Shown here one piece after another: positions 20,636 through 28,124 of a DNA stretch of 64,000 bases. The translations under genes were made by a program, and so were the position numbers. The stretch spans positions 1 to 64,000 of the forward strand of contig CAMJQW010000003.1 of assembly GCA_946408125.1 (NCBI GenBank), given 5' to 3'. The notes beneath the pieces are model-generated. The model saw only the letters and a program-made list of their open reading frames with translations. It was not told the origin of the DNA and ran no database searches. Origin of the DNA: an uncultured Fibrobacter sp. GTDB taxonomy: Bacteria; Fibrobacterota; Fibrobacteria; Fibrobacterales; Fibrobacteraceae. Numbering within the stretch: the first letter of the stretch is position 1; each line of letters starts with the position of its first letter.

Positions 20636-21601
20636 ATGAAAATCATTTCCACCAAGACCATCCGCGACCTAAACATTACGCCCAAGCAGTGCGTAGACTG
20701 GATTTACGAAAGCTTTGCGCTCAAGGCCGAAGCCCAGCTACCCGCCAAAATCAGCGTACACCCGACAGACACGGACTTCTTCACGTCGATGCCCTGCCTG
20801 TTGCCGCAGTCCAAGGACAATAGAGATATACGGTATTTCGGTGTGAAAGAAGTTCACCGCATCGAAGGGGCAGTCCCGAGCCTCGGGAGCGACATGCTCC
20901 TATACAACGCCAAGAACGGCGACCTGCTCGCCCTGGTCGATGCCGACTGGATAACCACCATGCGCACGGGAGCTGTCGCGGCAGCATCGTCCAAGGCATT
21001 GCGCAAGAAAGACGCGTCTTGCTATGGAATGCTCGGGCTCGGCAACACCGCGCGGGCCAGCCTGCTCTGCATCCTCGAAGCCGAACCCGAAAAGCAATTC
21101 AAGGTAAAGCTCCTTCGCTACAAGGACCAGGCGGAACTGTTCATCGTCAGGTTCAAGGACTACGGTAACGTGTCATTCGAAATCGTGGACGACATTCGGG
21201 ACATCGCCCGGTCCGTCGACGTGCTCATCAGCTGCATCACGAGTGCAAACGGGCTAATCGTAGAAGACGAAAGCATTTTTCCGCCGGGCATCACCATCAT
21301 CCCCGTACACATGCGCGGATTCCAAAATTGCGACACGACCTTCGACCGCGTATTCGGCGACGACACCGGTCACGTACGAAACTTCAAGTACTTCCCGCAG
21401 TACCAGGACTACAACGAGATTGGCGAAGTCCTAGCCGGCAGGGATCCGGGCCGCAAGTCCGAAAAGCAGCGGATTATCGACTACAACTACGGGCTTGGCC
21501 TGCATGACGTGCTGTTCGCTTCAAAAATCTATGAAATGGTCGCCAAGCAGGGCCTTCCCGAAGTCGAAATCGCGAAGGAAACCGAAAAATTCTGGATATA
21601 A
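20636..21601 (+). CDS. Ornithine cyclodeaminase / mu-crystallin family protein
   Basis: Rossmann motif GMLGLGNTARASL, DADWITTMRTGAVAAASSKALRKKD; start trimmed to follow the preceding stop. Confidence 0.88.
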   Translation: MKIISTKTIRDLNITPKQCVDWIYESFALKAEAQLPAKISVHPTDTDFFTSMPCLLPQSKDNRDIRYFGVKEVHRIEGAVPSLGSDMLLYNAKNGDLLALVDADWITTMRTGAVAAASSKALRKKDASCYGMLGLGNTARASLLCILEAEPEKQFKVKLLRYKDQAELFIVRFKDYGNVSFEIVDDIRDIARSVDVLISCITSANGLIVEDESIFPPGITIIPVHMRGFQNCDTTFDRVFGDDTGHVRNFKYFPQYQDYNEIGEVLAGRDPGRKSEKQRIIDYNYGLGLHDVLFASKIYEMVAKQGLPEVEIAKETEKFWI

Positions 21602-21640
21602 TTTGCTAGATTAAGGACAACATCTAAATACGGTATTTTT

Positions 21641-23701
21641 ATGGCATCATCTGCAAAAAAAGAAGAAACCGACCTTTTTGATCTTCTGAAAGACTTAGTC
21701 AAGAACTGGCACATCATGCTGCCGTGCATCATCTTATCAGGCATCATGGGTGTATTCGCCGCAATGTGGATTAGGCCCGTATACCAGGCAGATGCCTTAG
21801 TGCAAATAGAAAACAAGAACAACAGCGGAATGATTGGCGCAATGATGGGCGGTCTGGGAAGCCTGTTTGCCAACTCCAGCCCCGCTGAAACAGAAATTGA
21901 GCTTATCAAGAGCCGCCAAATTATCGGTGACGCCATCGATAAGATGCATCTGCAATACTACGCCATTCCCACGAATATCCTTCAAAGGATTCTTCACAAG
22001 GAAGGGCGAATGGAATTGCACAAGCTCGAAATTCCATGGAAGAACTTTCCCAAGAAAGAAATCGGCAAGCCTTGGTTTGCAGTCGTCAAAGACAGCCTTA
22101 CATTCGACGTCCTCGACCACAACAAGAAAAAAATCTTCACGGACTGCCACGCAGGCGAAACATATAAAGCCCCCTATGCAGGCGACACCGTCACTTTCAG
22201 TATCTACAAAATGGACGTGAAGAAGGGACAACGATTTGAGCTGTTCAAAATCGACAGGCTTGACGCAATCGAGGCATTCAAGGGCGCATTCGACATCCAA
22301 GACAGGGGCAAGAAAACCGGAGTCCTAGAATTCAGCTACACAGACATCTATCCCGACCGCGCCACTGCAATATTGAACGAGATTACCAACAACTATTTGC
22401 GTCAAAACGTGGAGCGGAGTAACATCGAAGCGCAAAAAACGCTCAACGTCCTAGAAGAGCAGTTGCCCGAAATCAAGGCCCAAATGGACAGCGCAATGCA
22501 CCGTTTCAACACCTACCAAAAGCAGGTCGGTTCCGTAGATATCAACGCCGAAACAAGACTTGTTTTGGAACGCCGCAACAAGCTCCAACAGGAACTCTTC
22601 AATCTCCAGCAAAAGAAGCAAGATGCCATCCGTCTGTTCCAGCCAGAACATCCGACCATTAAAACTTATGAGGAACAAGAAAACGCCATCAAGCGCGAAT
22701 TAGCAAACAACGGCACGGAATCCAAGCGGCTCCCGACAAAGCAGCAAGAAGTACTCAAACTAAGCAACGAAGTGGAAATGGCAAAAGTCACGTACACCTC
22801 GCTACTAAACAACATCCAGCAGTTAAAACTGGTTTCGGCAGGCGAGGCGGGTACCGTGCGCATTATCGATTATGCTGAAGCGCTACCCTACGCCATAAAG
22901 CCCAAGAAGAAAATGATTATCGGCGTAGCGCTCTTTTTGGGAATCCTGTTCGGCATAGCACTTGTTTCCGTAAGACGCAAATTCGGCGAAGGGGTTCGCG
23001 ACCCCGACCTTCTCGAACGAGCTACCGGACTCAGCGTTTACGCAAAAGTCCCCAAGACCTGCATCAAAACGACTGTTGATACAGTCCCTCTCGCCGTATC
23101 CAATCCGAACGACGTTTCTATAAAAGCGCTTCAAGCGCTTCGCAGTTCTCTTGAATTCCTTATAAGCGAAGGGGCCTCCCCCATTGTCGGGATAAGCAGC
23201 CTCGCTCCTGGCGCCGGACAAGTTTTCATTTCCGAAAACCTAGCTTCCCTATTTGCAATCTCCGGGAAAAAGACCCTGCTTGTAGATGCCGACCTCCGTA
23301 AAGGGCACTTAGCCAAAAAATTCGGGATTGACGGTAATACCGGGCTATCCCAGATACTCTTGCACAACGAGCCCATTGACAGCGCAATCTGCAAGACAAC
23401 CGTGGAAAACCTCGAACTAATCCCCTGCGGAGAATCCCCCAGCAATCCCGCAGAGCTCCTTAGTTCTAAACGGTATTTGATGGTTATCGAAGAACTCGCA
23501 AAGAGATACGACCTGGTTGTCATAAACACGCCGTCCCTTGCTCTTGCAGCCGACGCGATATCCGCATGCCGTGCAGCATCGCAAATCGCAATGGTCCTCG
23601 AAAGCAAAAAACACAGCATTGAGGCCATCAAAAATGGCGCCGTTCAGTTGCGCATGAGCAATGCAGATGCTCACGTCAGTGTTGTACTCAACAAGTGCTA
23701 A
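21641..23701 (+). CDS. Wzc-like chain-length determinant with C-terminal BY-kinase-like domain (probably inactive ATPase)
   Basis: Wzz domain (MLPCIILSGIMGVFAAMWIRPVYQADALVQIE), GNVR-type region, TLLVDADLRKG Walker A'; Walker A reads APGAGQV and Walker B reads VVINTPS. Confidence 0.92.
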   Translation: MASSAKKEETDLFDLLKDLVKNWHIMLPCIILSGIMGVFAAMWIRPVYQADALVQIENKNNSGMIGAMMGGLGSLFANSSPAETEIELIKSRQIIGDAIDKMHLQYYAIPTNILQRILHKEGRMELHKLEIPWKNFPKKEIGKPWFAVVKDSLTFDVLDHNKKKIFTDCHAGETYKAPYAGDTVTFSIYKMDVKKGQRFELFKIDRLDAIEAFKGAFDIQDRGKKTGVLEFSYTDIYPDRATAILNEITNNYLRQNVERSNIEAQKTLNVLEEQLPEIKAQMDSAMHRFNTYQKQVGSVDINAETRLVLERRNKLQQELFNLQQKKQDAIRLFQPEHPTIKTYEEQENAIKRELANNGTESKRLPTKQQEVLKLSNEVEMAKVTYTSLLNNIQQLKLVSAGEAGTVRIIDYAEALPYAIKPKKKMIIGVALFLGILFGIALVSVRRKFGEGVRDPDLLERATGLSVYAKVPKTCIKTTVDTVPLAVSNPNDVSIKALQALRSSLEFLISEGASPIVGISSLAPGAGQVFISENLASLFAISGKKTLLVDADLRKGHLAKKFGIDGNTGLSQILLHNEPIDSAICKTTVENLELIPCGESPSNPAELLSSKRYLMVIEELAKRYDLVVINTPSLALAADAISACRAASQIAMVLESKKHSIEAIKNGAVQLRMSNADAHVSVVLNKC

Positions 23702-23717
23702 GTTCTGAGCGCATGCC

Positions 23718-24965
23718 ATGGAATCGATGTTTCAGTGGCCAGCATTCATTTTTGTTTGTACTCTGCTTTGTTCCTGCGTATGGAACGAACCCGAGAGTAA
23801 TCCAGAATTTCTAACGCTGAATGATTCGGAATACCCCTATGCAGGCATTCCGCGACTAGTCATTGAAACTGAAGACTTCGCCCAGATCCGCGACCGAGAA
23901 ACAAAAATTCCCGCCAAATTGCAAATCTACGGAATAGACACTCCCGAAAGCGCCGTACTAGACCTGACCATCAAGGGAAGAGGCAACTCCAGTTTTACCG
24001 GAATGCCCAAGCCCAGCTACAAGATTGAATTCGAAAAAAAGCAAGAATTGTTTGGCATGCCCAAGGACAAGGACTGGGCCCTCATCGCCAATTCTGCCGA
24101 TAAGACACTCCTCAAGAACTTTATCACATATAAACTTGCAGGATGGCTCGGCGACGAATATACCCCGCGCAGCCATTTTGTTGAACTTTACCTGAACCGC
24201 CAATACCAGGGAGTATATCTGCTGACTGAAACAGTCAAAGTAGGCAAAAACAGGGTAAACATACCCAAGGAAGAATTCAGCTATCTCATTGAGTTCAGCT
24301 CAACCGAACATCCAAACGAAATTCATGTCATTACCAAAAGAGGCAACAACTTTCACGTAAAGTACCCAAAAGATCCTTCAGACTCAACGATCAACGTCTT
24401 GCGGCAACAACTTATCAACTGGGAGTTTTTTCTGTACCATGAAGCCAATCCCGACGACACAGCTTATAGAGAACGCATCGACATAGACGACTATATCCGT
24501 TACTACTGGATCCAGGAACTCTCCAAGAATTTTGACGGAGCCTTCCGCAGGAGCATTTTTATCACCTGGGAACGCGGCAAGCAATTAAAACTAGGTCCGG
24601 TTTGGGACTTCGATGTCGCCTACGGGAACTGGGAAGTCGACTCCCTGCGCACGCCCACAGACTGGTACGTCAGACCATCTGAATGGAACAAACAGTTGCT
24701 GCAAATTACCGAAGTACAGAAAAAAACGGATTCTTACTGGAACGCAAACGTGCCCTTCTTTAGAACCCTGCCGGATTCGATCCGCAAATACTCCAAGGAA
24801 CTCTCCCCGGCAGCAAAAAACGAGTTCAAACGCTGGCCCGTACTCGAAAATACAGAAAACTGGACATATAAAGAGGCCTATGGTAGTTACGGCGAAGCCA
24901 TCGACTCATTAAATAGCTGGATCAAGCAAAGAATAGAGTGGATTGACCAAAATTTGCAAAACTAA
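23718..24965 (+). CDS. CotH-like protein kinase lipoprotein
   Basis: Lipobox LLCSCVW; LTIKGRGNSSFTGMPKPSYKIEFEKK...WALIANSADKTLLKNFITYKLA; KNFDGAFRRS; VWDFDVAYGN. Confidence 0.88.
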   Translation: MESMFQWPAFIFVCTLLCSCVWNEPESNPEFLTLNDSEYPYAGIPRLVIETEDFAQIRDRETKIPAKLQIYGIDTPESAVLDLTIKGRGNSSFTGMPKPSYKIEFEKKQELFGMPKDKDWALIANSADKTLLKNFITYKLAGWLGDEYTPRSHFVELYLNRQYQGVYLLTETVKVGKNRVNIPKEEFSYLIEFSSTEHPNEIHVITKRGNNFHVKYPKDPSDSTINVLRQQLINWEFFLYHEANPDDTAYRERIDIDDYIRYYWIQELSKNFDGAFRRSIFITWERGKQLKLGPVWDFDVAYGNWEVDSLRTPTDWYVRPSEWNKQLLQITEVQKKTDSYWNANVPFFRTLPDSIRKYSKELSPAAKNEFKRWPVLENTENWTYKEAYGSYGEAIDSLNSWIKQRIEWIDQNLQN

Positions 24966-25573
24966 ATTGCGAATTTATAAATAAAGCCAACAGACACTCT
25001 AGTGAACTGAGTTTTCCAGCTTGTCGGTGAAGACACTTCGCAATCGACCATCAAATTATTCACATCTACAGAAAGACCCGCACTAAGGCGACGCTCCACC
25101 ACCCTATATTCAGGAATATTTTTAAATCCGACAAAAGATGTGATGTTTTTTATAGCCGGAGATCTTGTTCTTATCATATACCCTAGAAAATTTCCCATTT
25201 CGCTATCATGGAACGGTTGCAACGCCAATTCTAAATTTAGCCCATGAAGTTTTCCTACTGTAGCAAAAGCTTTTGTGCCAATATCCCAATAAACACGATC
25301 ATATCTTAGCCCTCCATATACTAAATAGTATCCTCTACAAAAAAGGCCAAAATCCCATTGGTAAAACGCACCAAGCCTCACATACTGCTGCTTTAAATTA
25401 ATCCCCATATCAGGGTCGTTTATCAAAACAGAATGCTTTAAATAGAGACCAGTATTTTCACTTATATTCCCCCCCCCAAAAATGTTCCTCGTATTTGGCA
25501 TACCCAAAAAGAATGCTGTATTGGCGAACGACATGCCAGCCAAAGCCAAAATGAGAATAATAATGTTTTTCAT
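24962..25573 (-). CDS. Putative outer-membrane beta-barrel protein, unknown function
   Basis: Signal peptide MKNIIILILALAGMSFANTAF; strand-like repeats, terminal SVGFIYKFAI. Confidence 0.6.
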   Translation of the reverse strand: MKNIIILILALAGMSFANTAFFLGMPNTRNIFGGGNISENTGLYLKHSVLINDPDMGINLKQQYVRLGAFYQWDFGLFCRGYYLVYGGLRYDRVYWDIGTKAFATVGKLHGLNLELALQPFHDSEMGNFLGYMIRTRSPAIKNITSFVGFKNIPEYRVVERRLSAGLSVDVNNLMVDCEVSSPTSWKTQFTRVSVGFIYKFAI

Positions 25574-26178
25574 ATTTTACCGCCGACAATTTGACTTAGC
25601 AATTCGTAACCTTCTTGACTAGGGTGTAACCCATCCGAAAACAAATCTTGTCTAATTTCGTAATCAGCCCGCAAAAAGAGCGGATACGCATCTACATATT
25701 CATGGTCTACACCAAGCGTATCAAGAAATTCTTTTATTCGATTATTCAAAATCTCAATTTGTTCATTCACAAGTACAGGCTGCTTACCATCTTCATTTCG
25801 CGGCAAAACAGACACCGCAATAAAAGGCGTCGCCTCTAGTCGTCGAATCAACTTACCATAGTACTTAAAAAAATAAGCATAAAAAGATTCTTCCAAAGGT
25901 TTCTTGTCGGCATTGGAGGCAACATTATTTGTACCAATCAGAACAATAGTTTTTTTTCCAACGCAATCATCTATATTCCATTTTTCAATATTTTCGATCC
26001 TAGCACCACATACGCCATGTTTTATAATATTCTTATCTGGGAAATAATATTCTAAATCCCACAAGAATGTTATCGAGTCCCCAATAAAACATATTTCCGA
26101 AGAATCGCCAACTTCCCCACAAGCAGTCATTCCTAAACAAGCGATCCACAAACAACGGATTAATTTTTTTATATTCAT
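25570..26178 (-). CDS. SGNH/GDSL hydrolase-type lipoprotein
   Basis: CFIGDSITFLWDLE, VLIGTNNVAS, FSDGLHPSQEGYELL (blocks I, III, V); lipobox LGMTACGE. Confidence 0.88.
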   Translation of the reverse strand: MNIKKLIRCLWIACLGMTACGEVGDSSEICFIGDSITFLWDLEYYFPDKNIIKHGVCGARIENIEKWNIDDCVGKKTIVLIGTNNVASNADKKPLEESFYAYFFKYYGKLIRRLEATPFIAVSVLPRNEDGKQPVLVNEQIEILNNRIKEFLDTLGVDHEYVDAYPLFLRADYEIRQDLFSDGLHPSQEGYELLSQIVGGKI

Positions 26179-26209
26179 GCACATTGATCATCAACCAAGA
26201 GGCTAGGTC

Positions 26210-27277
26210 ATGCCTAATAATAGAATATTTTGGATTGATTCTATAAAATTCATTTGCATTATGTTCGTCATGCTATCCCATTTGGACAGCCGAACCTATG
26301 TACAGTACTTATTTTATGATCCGTTCTTCTTAGCTTGCTTTTTCTTTGTTTCGGGATATGTATATAAGCCCGCCAACACATTTAAGCCCTTTCTTTACAA
26401 AAAATTTCGCGGTCTCTTCGTCCCTTGGTTCGTTTTCAGCAATATTAACATTGTATTGTCCCACATTCTTTCTTTTAATTCGCACGAAAACATATGGAAG
26501 GAATTCGCACTAAACCTAGCCCAACTTAGAGGATACGGAGATGGCGTCTGGTTTGTCGCAGCACTTTTTATTTCATTCATTCCCTTTTATTTTTTCATTG
26601 AATTACATAGTAAATCAAATAATCCCCATAAATCACAGCGGTTAATAATTATTTCATTTGCTCTTTCTATCGCAAGTCTTATTTTCACACGATATACAAA
26701 CCCAACTATTTTCCCTTGGAACGAAGTTGTTCTTCCTTGGCATCTAGAATACATCTTTCATGCAAATTTCTTTATGGTTCTAGGATATTTGTACAAAATT
26801 CACGATGCTGATAAATTTTTTTCCTCTCTCTTTCGTTTCCCATTGTTCCTTATTGGTTGGGCTGTATACCTATGCGCTGTTTACATCCCGGAATATACAC
26901 ATTGCTCCATCAACGAAGTGTTTTTTTTCATCCTTAAATATGGCAGAAGTTTCCTAGGTTGTCTATTAATAATCGGTATAGCAAAAAGAATTCCAAGCAA
27001 CCGCTATGTAGCATTTATAGGGCAAAATACGTTAATCTATTTCGCTTTTCATGGTAAATGTTACTCTGTCCTACAAACAATAGCAAACCATTTTTTTTAC
27101 AACCAATACCAAGCCATCTTAAACAATGAGCTATATTCATCCCTGTTCGCTATCGGATTGACCATTCTATTGTCATTAATCCTTATAATCCCAGCAATAA
27201 TCATTAATAAGTATTTTTACTTCGTCATGGGCAAAAAAAAGCCAAGCAGACTTGACTCCGTCCACAAAATTTGTTAA
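26210..27277 (+). CDS. Acyltransferase family 3 membrane protein
   Basis: RIFWIDSIKFICIMFVMLSHL; multiple TM segments. Confidence 0.85.
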   Translation: MPNNRIFWIDSIKFICIMFVMLSHLDSRTYVQYLFYDPFFLACFFFVSGYVYKPANTFKPFLYKKFRGLFVPWFVFSNINIVLSHILSFNSHENIWKEFALNLAQLRGYGDGVWFVAALFISFIPFYFFIELHSKSNNPHKSQRLIIISFALSIASLIFTRYTNPTIFPWNEVVLPWHLEYIFHANFFMVLGYLYKIHDADKFFSSLFRFPLFLIGWAVYLCAVYIPEYTHCSINEVFFFILKYGRSFLGCLLIIGIAKRIPSNRYVAFIGQNTLIYFAFHGKCYSVLQTIANHFFYNQYQAILNNELYSSLFAIGLTILLSLILIIPAIIINKYFYFVMGKKKPSRLDSVHKIC

Positions 27278-27363
27278 AAAAAAGTTACACACGTTAAAGC
27301 ATGGATATATTATATACTTTATAACTCATAAAGGAATAAGCCATCCCTTTCAGGAGGTTTCCG

Positions 27364-28098
27364 ATGCCGATTTCTTTGAAAAAAAAGGCTCTTTCCCTTG
27401 CAGCAGTTTTCCTTGTTGCCTGTACAAATACAAGTGATCCAGGAGAAAGTTCATCTGAATCCGAAGAAACCATTTCATCTAGTAGCATTTCCAAGCCCTC
27501 GTCCAGCAGCATGGCCGAGTCCTCTTCCAGCGAAGCCCTAGAAACCTTTACCGATTCGCGTGACGGTCAATCCTACAAAATGGTAAAAATTGGTGAGCAA
27601 ACCTGGATGGCAGAAAACCTCAACTACGAGACCAGCAACAGTTACTGTTATCTAGACGACACAACAAAGTGTTCTGAGTTTGGGCGGTACTATACCTGGA
27701 AAGAAGCACAGGAAGCATGCCCCTCCGGTTGGCATCTGCCCGACACGACAGAATGGAAAACATTACTAGAGACTGTCGGCGGCGCAAGTGTTGCTGGAGA
27801 AAAGCTTAAGTCAACCAGCATGTGGCAATTTAATGCCGGCACAGATGACTTCTCTTTCACGGTACTTCCCGCTGGAGAGAAAGGCTCCGATGGAGTGTTC
27901 TACTATACAAAAACATCCCGCGAACACAGCGTCGCCGGTTTTTGGAGCTCTGACAAAAGTACAGAAGACTATATAACTGACGAAGGCACCTACCATCACG
28001 AATTCTACATCTACCTGGGCATATCAGAATACGACAAAGGAGCCTACTTTGCAGCAGAAGAGCATTTTTGGTTCAATATTCGCTGCCTCAAAGACTAG
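27364..28098 (+). CDS. FISUMP (TIGR02145) domain lipoprotein
   Basis: Lipobox VACTN, Ser-rich linker, TDSRDGQSYKMVKIGEQTWMAENLNYETSNSYCY...EACPSGWHLPDTTEWKTL. Confidence 0.93.
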   Translation: MPISLKKKALSLAAVFLVACTNTSDPGESSSESEETISSSSISKPSSSSMAESSSSEALETFTDSRDGQSYKMVKIGEQTWMAENLNYETSNSYCYLDDTTKCSEFGRYYTWKEAQEACPSGWHLPDTTEWKTLLETVGGASVAGEKLKSTSMWQFNAGTDDFSFTVLPAGEKGSDGVFYYTKTSREHSVAGFWSSDKSTEDYITDEGTYHHEFYIYLGISEYDKGAYFAAEEHFWFNIRCLKD

Positions 28099-28124
28099 GC
28101 CTTTATCCTTTCAGGAGCCCTCCT

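Noticed and set aside
27470-27540. Ser-rich AGC/TCC low-complexity tract as a phase-variable microsatellite
   Set aside because: Irregular Ser codons, no uniform repeat unit; typical flexible linker after a lipobox
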